The notes below the pieces were generated by a model. The model saw only the letters and a program-made list of their open reading frames with translations. It searched no databases and had not been told where the DNA came from. Position numbers and translations under genes: made by a program. From Lingula anatina (taxonomy: Eukaryota > Brachiopoda > Lingulata > Lingulida > Lingulidae), in contig NW_019773526.1 of assembly GCF_001039355.2 (NCBI RefSeq), positions 520,366 to 584,365 of the forward strand: a stretch of 64,000 nucleotides of DNA, read 5' to 3'. This document shows, piece by piece, positions 60,792 through 63,403 of this stretch. Each line of letters opens with the position of its first letter. Position 1 is the stretch's first letter.

Positions 60792-63403
60792 GTGTTTCTT
60801 GCTTTCTACAAATAATGTCTTTTTTGCGCTTTCATGCACATACATACTCACCCACATACATTCACACATAGAAATATAGCACAATATAGCATAAAGGTCA
60901 CAATGAATGCTTTTTGTTGAGATAAGGCGAACGGTTGCTGTTTTCTCCACTATGTACATCTAGTATAGAATGGAGATGTGATCATACCTGTTGTGAGATG
61001 TCCCTTTATTTGCATTCACCTGGGCACTGACTGTAAGAGCCCACTACTTGTGCTATAACTTAAACCACGGCTAGCGCGTAGAACAAAAGACTCGGCTGTG
61101 CTGTATGCGACATACAAGCACGTCATGTACGAGTGCGTTCCACAGTCTGTTGCATTAGTAGTGTGGAAGCCAATCAGAGGCCATGGTTTAAGCCAGATAC
61201 AACTGCGGCTCGCCAATACACTCGTAATATTTCACGTACAGCTCGGCGACTCGTATTGTATCTATCACATAATCGGTATCTAATATGTGATTGTTGAAAA
61301 CCAGTTTGTCACACAAGTGCCGTAGGTTATTTTACGCTTTACTAGTAATAAACAATGCCCTGCAATATATACGATGCTACAACTTTTATTTTTCCTACAT
61401 TGATATCAGGACAAAAGAGAGAAACTAATCTTTTACTTTATATTCAGGCCTATAATTCAGTCAGTGTCTTTTTTTATTTTCTCCCCAATGTCATCGTTAA
61501 TGTCAAACTTTATTTTAGTTTGACTGACCTGTCCGTAGATGTCGCAATTAAAATACCATGCACTATCTATATGTTAATGTTGGCTGAGACTCTGTATAGG
61601 TTTTATATTCAAGTACGTAATGTTGTCAGCCACATGTACCCCTCTGACGGCCAGTTTGATTGCTTTTCTTTTTTTCATAATTTTTGTTTTCACTTTGGCA
61701 TTTCTCGCTTTAATAATTATTGGTCTTGGTCTGCCCGCTTTTCCTGGGATTCTATATGTGGCATTGATTTCGCTCTCCTGCAGTTCGACATTTGCGGCCT
61801 CTCTCAGTGTTTTTATCACTTTTTCTTTCACTTTTTCATGAGATTTACTCACTCCATAAACTTTAACATTGTTTTCTGGAGTATTATTCATTCCTATTTG
61901 AACAACAGCTTGCTTCCACGGCCATTTGTTTATTGTCTTTTACTCTCTTCCCAAGTTCCCTTGGCTCCCTTTCCCTCTCAGCCAGTTTTTCCCCAGCTCT
62001 GGATTGTCCATATTTACATCGTCCATTCTGTCTCTCATCTCGGTTATCATGCTGGTATGCCTTTCCTCTTTTTCCATAACACGCTCATTGAACTCTTTTT
62101 TTATTTCGTTCATAACGTCAAGCAGTGATTGCTGGACTATCTGCCTGAGATGGTCAGTTTTAACAGTGTTTCAATTCATTTTTTATCTCTTCTAATTCAT
62201 TCTGTATCTCATTTTGTAGACTGAACGAATTCCCCTCTTCTCTGGTGCTTGATAATTGGCTGTGAGATCTCTAGCCACTTGGCAGCTTACAAGGTCTGTC
62301 TTTATCCTTTGCATTCGGCCTGGCTGAATTAAAGTATTGGCGATGTTATCCACTGTCTATACAATAGGTGCTGTGACACCACCATTGTGTACCGTAGGCC
62401 TATACGAGTCTACACGTTTCACCAAAAAGGTAGAAATGTGCACAATCGGTCAGTTCCTATTGATTATTAAGTTTTACTGCATTTTCCCTGCCTATCCATA
62501 CATTATATCTGCTTGTTACAAGTCTACATTTTGGTTTGATCCTTCTAGAAAAGCTTTTTAAGAAAATGGCCTGATCATGCTGATTTTCGACCTAGACCTG
62601 CCCATTATGAATATTCATCAGTTCTGTAAGTTTCAAGCCAAACGGTAAAACGGTTTTCCACTTATCGTTTTATCGGTGAAAGTGCACAGCGACGATGAAG
62701 GTGACGATAGACACAGGTGATGGCTATATATACAGACACATCTGTGTCTCTACATAAAAACAGCATAACTTTTGAGAAAATGCCGATTTTCAGAATTGAC
62801 CTGTGTATTATGAATATTTATCAGTTCTGTAAGTTTCAAGCAAAAAGGTAAAATAGTTTTCCACTTATCGGTGAGAGTGCATGGTTATAACAGACGCAGG
62901 TGATGGCTATATGTATAGACACATCTGTGTCTGTACATAAAAAAGTATCCATGAAAATATGCTTAATGCAGTTCCCACACATACACTGGGGCATCTTCTT
63001 GATGATACTGGTAGGTCTATCAATACCAAAAGTTTGAACTTCCTCACCCTAATGATCTAGGAGGAGCTAGCTGAAGTTACAATGTAGAAATTTTGTCATT
63101 AAAGTAATTCTTCTCCAATATCTTCAATTCATTCATGTCCTGTTTGTCAATGAACGAGGATATAAATTGTTGCTTTAATCTGTACCCAAGCTGAGCAGTC
63201 CCCCTCCTCCCTTAGTGCAGACATTGTCAACATCTGCAACCTCCCTCCCTGATGGCGACTTGACAGAAATATAAGGTGTCACATGCATGTTTGTTTGACT
63301 CCTAACCTTGCATTTTTGTATCGTCCTTTGCTTTGTATTCTGTGCTCTTTATTGCCAACTCCACACCATACCCAGCCAGTCTCACCTTCTCTTCAGATGG
63401 TTC
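19220..63403 (-). CDS. UGGT1: UDP-glucose:glycoprotein glucosyltransferase, 37 exons, 5' end outside window
   Basis: ER-lumenal enzyme that transfers glucose from UDP-glucose to N-glycans of misfolded glycoproteins so that they rebind calnexin/calreticulin. Thirty-seven exons total 3987 bases (1328 residues plus stop), with every phase consistent; each is listed separately. The order follows the family: thioredoxin-like sensor domains (exons 1-17), beta-sandwich region (18-25), acidic linker (26-27), then the GT24 glucosyltransferase domain (28-36). The GT24 part shows FVDADQ (metal-binding DxD), [47 protein letters not shown] and [13 protein letters not shown]. The C-terminus is RDEL. About 250 N-terminal residues with the signal peptide lie beyond 64,000. 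Invertebrates usually have one UGGT, so the UGGT1 symbol is by family. The gene spans at least 44 kb. Confidence 0.96.
19654..19745 (+). repeat. short dispersed repeat, copy 1 (partners 48957 and 57583)
   Basis: ACAAGGCAGCAAAGCTGTCA, then ATGTACAGACAAAAAGCAGA and a GATGCAA end. The same order occurs at 48957-49020 and 57583-57670. Roughly 65-90 bp and non-coding; probably part of a SINE or MITE family. Confidence 0.6.
20082..20241 (-). CDS. UGGT1: UGGT exon 36, end of GT24
   Basis: Encodes [20 protein letters not shown] then [12 protein letters not shown] and a variable tail ending GHIEAQ. Reading through the donor GTCAGT would stop two codons later as GQ with no ER-retention signal. Splicing to exon 37 instead gives an RDEL end. 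Confidence 0.93.
20659..20775 (-). CDS. UGGT1: UGGT exon 35, GT24
   Basis: Encodes [20 protein letters not shown] then [19 protein letters not shown]. The WLWCETWC motif is intact. Phase 0 on both sides. Confidence 0.98.
21298..21482 (+). repeat. minisatellite, 54 bp unit, ~3.5 copies
   Basis: Units starting CACTCACAGCC recur at 21301, 21355, 21409 and 21463, nearly identical. It lies in the intron after UGGT exon 34 and shows no similarity to the adjacent splice site. The open frame across it is a by-product of a unit divisible by three. Confidence 0.9.
21563..21677 (-). CDS. UGGT1: UGGT exon 34, GT24
   Basis: Encodes [19 protein letters not shown] then [16 protein letters not shown]. The NLDQD region carries conserved acidic and amide residues of the active site. 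Acceptor TTCTTAG, donor GTAAGG. Confidence 0.98.
22451..22507 (-). CDS. UGGT1: UGGT exon 33, GT24
   Basis: A 57-base exon encoding [18 protein letters not shown], matching the family residue for residue as I know it. Acceptor CTGTCAG, donor GTAAGC. Confidence 0.98.
   Translation of the reverse strand, partial: VLEVWLLGKSSCWQEVPH
22550..22893 (+). mobile_element. MITE with TTAA flanks, complete copy
   Basis: Bounded by TTAA on both sides, with terminal inverted repeats AGGGATAATAACT and AGTTATTATTCCT. Internal palindromic TAATCTCTTAAGAGATTA near 22727-22746. About 344 bp and non-coding. TTAA duplications fit a piggyBac-type non-autonomous element (inference). Relatives at 2368-2690 and 49963-50215. 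Confidence 0.7.
23152..23255 (-). CDS. UGGT1: UGGT exon 32, GT24
   Basis: Encodes [20 protein letters not shown] then [14 protein letters not shown], the highly conserved core. Acceptor GCATCAG, donor GTAAAT. Confidence 0.98.
23672..23744 (-). CDS. UGGT1: UGGT exon 31, GT24 DxD motif
   Basis: Encodes [20 protein letters not shown] then DADQ. The D-A-D triplet is the metal/UDP-glucose-binding DxD motif of family GT24, so the active site is intact here. Donor GTAAGA. Confidence 0.98.
24130..24362 (+). mobile_element. dispersed MITE-like repeat, GATCGATCTAGG family, diverged copy 2
   Basis: Contains ATAGTTAATTACCCCC, then AGTAGGCAGGACAGACA and GATAGATCGATCTA. The order matches 15870-16015 and 34590-34752 but with more divergence and an extra TTTAGATCGATCC end. 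Confidence 0.5.
24365..24572 (-). repeat. splice-donor minisatellite of UGGT exon 30, ~32 bp unit, 6 copies
   Basis: On the minus strand each unit reads GATCAGATGGGG then GTAAGT plus CCATATTAACA. The genuine exon 30 end (GGATCATATGGGG then GTAAGT) is the first copy. The next three copies keep GTAAGT (plus-strand TTAC at 24517, 24485 and 24453). The two farthest are mutated to GTTAAG and GATAAG. The copies thus decay with distance from the exon. Confidence 0.92.
24553..24662 (-). CDS. UGGT1: UGGT exon 30, GT24, donor multiplied downstream
   Basis: Encodes [20 protein letters not shown] then [17 protein letters not shown]. The last ~15 exon bases plus GTAAGT are tandemly repeated in the intron (24365-24572). 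Confidence 0.98.
24935..25019 (-). CDS. UGGT1: UGGT exon 29, GT24
   Basis: Encodes [20 protein letters not shown] then NYLSPTFK, almost identical to the family consensus. Acceptor TTTTTAG, donor GTAAGA. Confidence 0.98.
25260..25352 (-). CDS. UGGT1: UGGT exon 28, start of GT24 domain
   Basis: Encodes [13 protein letters not shown] then [17 protein letters not shown], the first strand of the glucosyltransferase domain. The acceptor TTTTCCAG was chosen over a nearer CTCTCAG because only the former keeps the frame. Confidence 0.93.
26298..26339 (-). CDS. UGGT1: UGGT exon 27, acidic micro-exon
   Basis: A 42-base exon encoding [14 protein letters not shown], an acidic linker before the GT24 domain. 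Its length is a multiple of three (14 codons), so skipping it would preserve frame. Acceptor ATCCCCAG, donor GTAGGG. Confidence 0.85.
26990..27420 (+). repeat. minisatellite, ~32 bp unit, ~13 copies
   Basis: Repeats of CTTTACACTGGAATACAACA followed by TACACACTTCAT, with minor variants. It lies just downstream of the UGGT exon 26 donor but does not contain the junction. Confidence 0.92.
27480..27565 (-). CDS. UGGT1: UGGT exon 26, linker
   Basis: Encodes [20 protein letters not shown] then GGLWDSLS, corresponding to the poorly conserved charged linker that ends in a FWDSFKW-like motif. Acceptor TTCTTAG, donor GTAAAA. Confidence 0.9.
27699..27723 (+). repeat. microsatellite (TATC)n
   Basis: About six uninterrupted CTAT/TATC repeats in the UGGT intron. 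Confidence 0.9.
28896..29550 (-). pseudogene. reverse transcriptase remnant of the DIRS/Ngaro-like element
   Basis: Two frames: [20 protein letters not shown] to LGLSW (29350-29550), and [14 protein letters not shown] with FLGYNLN (28896-29249). YIDD is the catalytic box of reverse transcriptase. A break between them near 29250-29350 shows decay. Confidence 0.8.
29887..30477 (-). pseudogene. gag-like ORF of the DIRS/Ngaro-like element
   Basis: An open frame of 196 codons with [19 protein letters not shown] and the W-x-V-x-x-Y plus acidic [10 protein letters not shown] pattern common in DIRS-type gag proteins. The zinc knuckle that should follow lies in another frame (29924-30130), so a frameshift has split the gene. 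Retroelement protein, not a host gene. Confidence 0.7.
31343..31427 (-). CDS. UGGT1: UGGT exon 25
   Basis: Encodes [20 protein letters not shown] then FLSKIIKVK, matching the [12 protein letters not shown] end of the beta-sandwich region. The intron that follows carries the DIRS-like element. Confidence 0.95.
31758..31843 (-). CDS. UGGT1: UGGT exon 24
   Basis: Encodes [20 protein letters not shown] then SEEIYKIA, nearly identical to the family consensus. Donor GTTAGT. Confidence 0.97.
32584..32690 (-). CDS. UGGT1: UGGT exon 23
   Basis: Encodes [20 protein letters not shown] then [10 protein letters not shown], matching [12 protein letters not shown] and [16 protein letters not shown]. Donor GTATGT. 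Confidence 0.97.
32795..32990 (+). repeat. minisatellite, 35 bp unit, ~5.5 copies
   Basis: Perfect or near-perfect units of TAGTGCAGTATAGTGTAGTG plus CTATGTAGTGTATTG. Located in the intron between UGGT exons 22 and 23. Confidence 0.95.
33072..33123 (-). CDS. UGGT1: UGGT exon 22, GC donor
   Basis: Encodes [17 protein letters not shown] plus the first base of a glycine codon, matching [13 protein letters not shown]. The 5' splice site is GCAAGT rather than GT. The reading frame into exon 23 requires this site. Confidence 0.93.
33765..34033 (-). repeat. splice-donor minisatellite of UGGT exon 21, ~47 bp unit, 6 copies
   Basis: Each unit on the minus strand contains CTGGATGAG then GTAAGGACAG and CTGCTCTCATATATA. 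The first copy is the real end of exon 21. Five further copies lie in the intron, and the farthest has GTGAGA instead of GTAAGG. The unit is not a multiple of three, so use of a downstream donor would shift frame. Confidence 0.95.
34021..34204 (-). CDS. UGGT1: UGGT exon 21, donor multiplied downstream
   Basis: Encodes [39 protein letters not shown] and [14 protein letters not shown], all strongly conserved. The final bases CTGGATGAG and donor GTAAGG are repeated five more times in the following intron (33765-34033). Confidence 0.98.
34473..34552 (-). CDS. UGGT1: UGGT exon 20
   Basis: Encodes [20 protein letters not shown] then SEMPLK, matching LRVFMNCQSKLSDMPLKSFYRYV. Acceptor GTTGCAG, donor GTAAGT. 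Confidence 0.96.
34590..34752 (+). mobile_element. dispersed MITE-like repeat, GATCGATCTAGG family, copy 3
   Basis: GGCATGCCAGAAATC, GTTAGCTGAATGCAAGTTAT, GAGAAACCCCTTGG and TAGATCGATCTAGGTATGGG match 15870-16015 closely. Located in the UGGT intron after exon 19. Confidence 0.65.
35200..35302 (-). CDS. UGGT1: UGGT exon 19
   Basis: Encodes [20 protein letters not shown] then [15 protein letters not shown], matching the FDVVAVVDPVTREAQRLAPLL segment. Joins exon 18 through a split serine codon. Confidence 0.95.
35978..36033 (+). repeat. microsatellite (TG)n(AG)n
   Basis: About 31 bases of TG followed by about 25 bases of AG, adjoining the exon 18 donor minisatellite. Confidence 0.95.
36034..36208 (-). 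repeat. splice-donor minisatellite of UGGT exon 18, ~21-26 bp unit
   Basis: On the minus strand, the exon end and donor AGCACAG then GTATGTTCACA are followed by AGCACAG then GGATGCTCACA, then further AGTACAGGGATGCTC units with expanding CT/CA tracts. The extra copies have lost the GT (GG or GA instead), so they look like dead donors. Confidence 0.85.
36188..36289 (-). CDS. UGGT1: UGGT exon 18, flanked on both sides by junction minisatellites
   Basis: Encodes [19 protein letters not shown] then [12 protein letters not shown], matching the ASDLVMKVDALLS region. Its acceptor and first 15 or so bases are the unit of the 36276-36617 array. Its donor (AGCACAG then GTATGT) is the template of the 36034-36208 array. 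The last acceptor was chosen because it gives the family's normal length. Confidence 0.95.
36276..36617 (-). repeat. splice-acceptor minisatellite of UGGT exon 18, 45 bp unit, 7 extra copies
   Basis: Each 45-base unit on the minus strand holds TATCTATTCAG then GGTCAGTG, that is the intron 3' end plus the first coding bases of exon 18. Eight acceptors therefore sit in tandem. The units are almost identical (one C/T difference marks two subtypes). The exon 18 frame stays open through the whole array as repeats of [15 protein letters not shown]. Confidence 0.96.
37056..37390 (+). repeat. duplicated segment, copy 1, ending at assembly gap
   Basis: Begins with an (ATA)n run, then AAAGGTAACTTAAAACCACA through AAAAATCAAATGACCAACT. 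The same ~335 bases reappear after the gap (37521-37855). Confidence 0.9.
37391..37520. other. assembly gap (130 N)
   Basis: A run of N between two near-identical segments. Confidence 0.99.
37521..37855 (+). repeat. duplicated segment, copy 2, starting at assembly gap
   Basis: Near-identical to 37056-37390, again opening with (ATA)n. Identity right up to the gap suggests an unresolved tandem repeat or an assembly overlap. Confidence 0.9.
37857..38166 (+). mobile_element. GGCGGAGGT-ended MITE/SINE-like repeat, copy 1
   Basis: Starts AGACCTCCGCCAAGGCAGC and ends CCTCCTTGGCGGAGGTAAT, giving short terminal inverted repeats. Between lie GGATCACCACCAAAAACTAA, TTCATCAAAATCGGTCCATA and a (CAGA)n tract. 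Copies at 41263-41665 and 53185-53282. Similar repeats are widespread in marine invertebrates to my knowledge. Confidence 0.75.
38167..38813. other. intron stretch with no recognised content
   Basis: AT-rich sequence between the MITE-like repeat and UGGT exon 17. No coding or repeat signature noticed. Confidence 0.5.
38814..39076 (-). CDS. UGGT1: UGGT exon 17
   Basis: The longest exon here. It encodes [20 protein letters not shown] then [18 protein letters not shown]. The [11 protein letters not shown] motif is a UGGT hallmark. It ends after two bases of an arginine codon completed by the next exon. Confidence 0.98.
39164..39379 (-). CDS. UGGT1: UGGT exon 16
   Basis: A 72-codon exon encoding [14 protein letters not shown], then [20 protein letters not shown]. 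Donor GTAAGC is followed by a (CT)n tract. A plus-strand frame over this exon is only its shadow. Confidence 0.95.
40223..40390 (+). mobile_element. MITE with CAGGCCCGTAGCCAG termini
   Basis: Begins CAGGCCCGTAGCCAG and ends CTGGCTATGGGCCTG, a 15-base imperfect inverted repeat. The interior has paired G-rich and C-rich blocks (GGGGGGTTCG, AACCCCCCTTTTG) and two AAAAGGTCCA motifs. About 168 bp. Located in the intron before UGGT exon 16. Confidence 0.75.
40773..40808 (+). repeat. microsatellite (TA)n
   Basis: About 36 bases of alternating TA. Confidence 0.95.
40851..40945 (-). CDS. UGGT1: UGGT exon 15
   Basis: Encodes [20 protein letters not shown] then [12 protein letters not shown], matching the PVTFWIVGDFDSPSGRQLLYDA region. 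Acceptor TTTTCAG, donor GTAAAT. Confidence 0.95.
41263..41665 (+). mobile_element. GGCGGAGGT-ended MITE/SINE-like repeat, copy 2
   Basis: Same ends as 37857-38166. The internal GATTATTGAT..GGATCACNACC block is present twice, and the tail is (CAAA)n rather than (CAGA)n. The internal duplication makes it longer than copy 1. Confidence 0.75.
41826..41930 (+). repeat. fragment of the repeat family seen at 62565-62942
   Basis: AATATTCATCAGTCCTGTAA, then CAAATGGTTTTCTACTTA and AAAGTGCAT, matching the order in the two copies near 62,600-62,900. Confidence 0.55.
42083..42181 (-). CDS. UGGT1: UGGT exon 14
   Basis: Encodes [19 protein letters not shown] then [10 protein letters not shown], the variable linker between thioredoxin-like domains. 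Identified mainly by its frame, phase and splice sites (acceptor TTTCAG, donor GTAGGG). Confidence 0.85.
42615..42741 (-). CDS. UGGT1: UGGT exon 13
   Basis: Encodes [20 protein letters not shown] then [16 protein letters not shown], matching the GEL..VV..IM..PNVVPR.N.RIL pattern. Acceptor TTGACAG, donor GTCAGT. Confidence 0.94.
43140..44192 (-). mobile_element. 5'-truncated L1/Tx1-like LINE insertion with ~64 bp target-site duplication
   Basis: Direct repeats at 43140-43205 and 44128-44191 (ATTAAAAATATTTTACATTT through CTTTCAGTAAA, few differences) flank about 920 bases. The minus strand carries a LINE 3' end: an A-rich tail beside the 43,2xx repeat, and upstream the C-terminal part of a reverse-transcriptase polyprotein. 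It sits in the UGGT intron between exons 12 and 13, in the gene's own orientation. Confidence 0.85.
43371..44127 (-). pseudogene. C-terminal fragment of LINE reverse-transcriptase polyprotein
   Basis: An open frame of about 250 codons with the post-RT region typical of the L1/Tx1 clade: [16 protein letters not shown], then a zinc-finger-like [18 protein letters not shown] and [12 protein letters not shown]. The frame's apparent N-terminus (MIFKCKIF) is read from the target-site duplication, so it is not a real start. The catalytic RT and endonuclease domains are missing through 5' truncation. Confidence 0.85.
44402..44566 (-). CDS. UGGT1: UGGT exon 12
   Basis: Encodes [20 protein letters not shown] then [29 protein letters not shown] corresponds to the LPVVLFNGMP motif. 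Phase 0 on both sides. Confidence 0.95.
45360..45488 (-). CDS. UGGT1: UGGT exon 11
   Basis: Encodes [19 protein letters not shown] then an acidic stretch ending [10 protein letters not shown]. Donor GTAAGT, phase 0. The sequence is moderately conserved here; phase and position support it. Confidence 0.88.
45489..46693. other. intron stretch with no recognised content
   Basis: 1.2 kb between UGGT exons 10 and 11. AT-rich, with no coding frame or repeat family recognised. Confidence 0.5.
46694..46829 (-). CDS. UGGT1: UGGT exon 10
   Basis: Encodes [20 protein letters not shown], then [18 protein letters not shown]. The DVDG.QDAGVA-type motif is conserved in UGGT. Acceptor TTTCCAG, donor GTAAGT. 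Confidence 0.95.
47303..48408. mobile_element. ~1.1 kb terminal-inverted-repeat DNA transposon, probably non-autonomous
   Basis: Ends GGGCCCGGTTGCACCAAC and GTTGGTGCAACCGGGCCC are a perfect 18-base inverted repeat. Sub-terminal GTAAACCGGGCGCAAAATGC and GCGCACGGACGCCAGG regions are GC-rich and CpG-rich and stand out from the AT-rich intron. Open frames are short (at most 108 codons) and resemble no transposase I know. The superfamily is unresolved; no clear target-site duplication was seen. Confidence 0.75.
48448..48533 (-). CDS. UGGT1: UGGT exon 9
   Basis: Encodes [19 protein letters not shown] then [10 protein letters not shown], the start of the next thioredoxin-like domain. The acceptor CACAAG is weaker than its neighbours. 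Donor GTAAAA. Confidence 0.92.
48534..49424. other. intron stretch; only a short dispersed repeat
   Basis: AT-rich intron following UGGT exon 8. Positions 48957-49020 are copy 2 of the ACAAGGCAGCAAAG repeat (partners 19654 and 57583). No gene seen. Confidence 0.5.
49425..49682 (+). repeat. C-rich minisatellite, ~17-18 bp unit
   Basis: About 15 units of CCCCTCTCTCCCCCTGGTA with variants, each containing GGTACC (KpnI-type) palindromes. The long open frames on both strands are compositional. Confidence 0.95.
49963..50215 (-). mobile_element. diverged MITE copy, AGGGATAATAACT family
   Basis: GCAATAGCAACTGT, GTTTTGGTGGTAAAATGGAA, TTTACAATGTATTCATTGTG and AACAGTTGCTATCCCTTT align with 22550-22893 in reverse orientation. 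Lacks the central palindrome. Confidence 0.5.
50730..50849 (-). CDS. UGGT1: UGGT exon 8
   Basis: Encodes [19 protein letters not shown] then [16 protein letters not shown], matching the conserved WPSSLQELLRPTFPG region. Acceptor TTTCAG, donor GTCAGT. Confidence 0.96.
51476..51562 (-). CDS. UGGT1: UGGT exon 7
   Basis: Encodes [15 protein letters not shown] and [12 protein letters not shown], matching the YAVDIRS segment. Acceptor TATTAG, donor GTAAGC. Confidence 0.93.
52012..52167 (-). CDS. UGGT1: UGGT exon 6
   Basis: Encodes [20 protein letters not shown], then [20 protein letters not shown]. The PG(D/E)SALF(I/F)NGL motif is diagnostic for UGGT. Phase 0 on both sides. Confidence 0.97.
52455..52975 (+). 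repeat. ~515 bp direct duplication, copy 1
   Basis: TTAAGTCCCAGGCACATTGT through ATGAGTGAATATCTAT, almost identical to 53697-54213. It contains four internal ~42-46 bp units (TTTACAATGATATA, then ATGAAAGAGTA). It lies between UGGT exons 5 and 6. Confidence 0.95.
53009..53069 (-). CDS. UGGT1: UGGT exon 5
   Basis: Encodes [20 protein letters not shown], ending in the NQK motif before the LQPGDSALFINGL-type segment. Acceptor TTTCTAG, donor GTGGGT. Confidence 0.9.
53185..53282 (+). mobile_element. GGCGGAGGT-family repeat, 3' fragment
   Basis: TTCATCAAAATCCATCTATA, TTGCTAACAGACAAAC and CCTCCTTGAGACAGG match the right end of 37857-38166, with decay. Confidence 0.5.
53515..53614 (-). CDS. UGGT1: UGGT exon 4
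   Basis: Encodes [17 protein letters not shown] and [11 protein letters not shown]. The donor GTAAGG is followed immediately by a (CT)n tract. Single-base N and duplicated DNA lie upstream in the preceding intron (53697-54213). Confidence 0.94.
53697..54213 (+). repeat. ~515 bp direct duplication, copy 2
   Basis: Starts directly after a single N at 53696 and repeats 52455-52975 with few substitutions. Together the copies bracket UGGT exons 4 and 5. Confidence 0.95.
54214..55483. other. intron stretch with no recognised content
   Basis: 1.3 kb between UGGT exons 3 and 4, with a single N at 54591. No coding or repeat family recognised. Confidence 0.5.
55484..55584 (-). CDS. UGGT1: UGGT exon 3
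   Basis: Encodes [17 protein letters not shown] and [13 protein letters not shown], a highly conserved UGGT signature ([10 protein letters not shown]). Acceptor TATTCAG, donor GTATGT. Confidence 0.95.
55585..56916. other. intron stretch with no recognised content
   Basis: 1.3 kb between UGGT exons 2 and 3. Nothing recognised. Confidence 0.5.
56917..56992 (-). CDS. UGGT1: UGGT exon 2, acidic loop
   Basis: Encodes [19 protein letters not shown] then IVFSSLR. It is strongly acidic where the family varies, then rejoins the conserved QGFLFGKLR-like segment. Acceptor ATTACAG, donor GTAAAA. Confidence 0.9.
56993..59000. other. intron stretch; short dispersed repeats only
   Basis: First third of the 6.3 kb intron between UGGT exons 1 and 2. 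Positions 57583-57670 are copy 3 of the ACAAGGCA(G/A)CAAAG repeat. Positions 58105-58165 resemble 63675-63745 (CCAGTGTTG, then TGACA.GCTCTAT..AATGCA). No gene seen. Confidence 0.5.
59001..59251. mobile_element. hairpin-forming MITE, copy 1
   Basis: CCACGGCTAGCGCGTAGAAC to GTATTGTATCTATCAC. It contains a long internal inverted repeat: CGCCGAGCTGTACGTGAAA near 59150 and its complement TTTCACGTACAGCTCGGCG near 59213, separated by an inverted CGTGTATTG/CAATACACG-like core. CpG-rich, unlike the host intron. Copy 2 is at 61065-61268. Confidence 0.75.
60190..60213 (+). repeat. poly-T tract
   Basis: An uninterrupted run of about 24 T, possibly the reversed poly(A) tail of a minus-strand retrocopy, but no partner was recognised. 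Confidence 0.6.
60719..60787 (+). repeat. microsatellite (AT)n
   Basis: About 69 bases of alternating AT. Confidence 0.97.
61065..61268. mobile_element. hairpin-forming MITE, copy 2 (internally deleted)
   Basis: Same ends as 59001-59251. The left arm of the internal hairpin is missing: AGCCAGATACAAC joins directly to TGCGGCTCGCCAATACAC. The left arm was therefore lost precisely while the right arm stayed intact. Confidence 0.75.
61574..62230 (-). pseudogene. L1-type ORF1 protein remnant
   Basis: Positions 61891 down to 61574 encode an RNA-binding domain of LINE ORF1 type: [18 protein letters not shown], then [20 protein letters not shown] and [12 protein letters not shown]. Upstream (62230 down to 61900), charged heptad-like segments such as [19 protein letters not shown] read in shifted frames, as expected for the coiled coil of such proteins. 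Frameshifts and a stop make it inactive. It lies in the first UGGT intron of the window. Confidence 0.75.
62565..62942 (+). repeat. two direct copies of a ~165-195 bp repeat
   Basis: Copies at 62565-62760 and 62779-62942 share ATTATGAATATT(C/T)ATCAGT, CTGTAAGTTTCAAGC, CACAGGTGATGGCTATAT and AGACACATCTGTGTCT. A fragment occurs at 41826-41930. AGACACATCTGTGTCT is itself palindromic. Confidence 0.75.
63307..63403 (-). CDS. UGGT1: UGGT exon 1 in window
   Basis: Encodes [20 protein letters not shown] to DDTKMQ, matching the conserved [18 protein letters not shown] region of the first thioredoxin-like sensor domain. Acceptor ATTTTAG, donor GTTAGG. Starts in phase 0, ends after one base of a codon. 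Confidence 0.93.

Noticed and set aside
61355-62195. Plus-strand frames of 257 and 89 codons with hydrophobic composition
   Set aside because: Antisense to the LINE ORF1 remnant. The opposite strand shows recognisable ORF1 RNA-binding motifs, while these frames show none.
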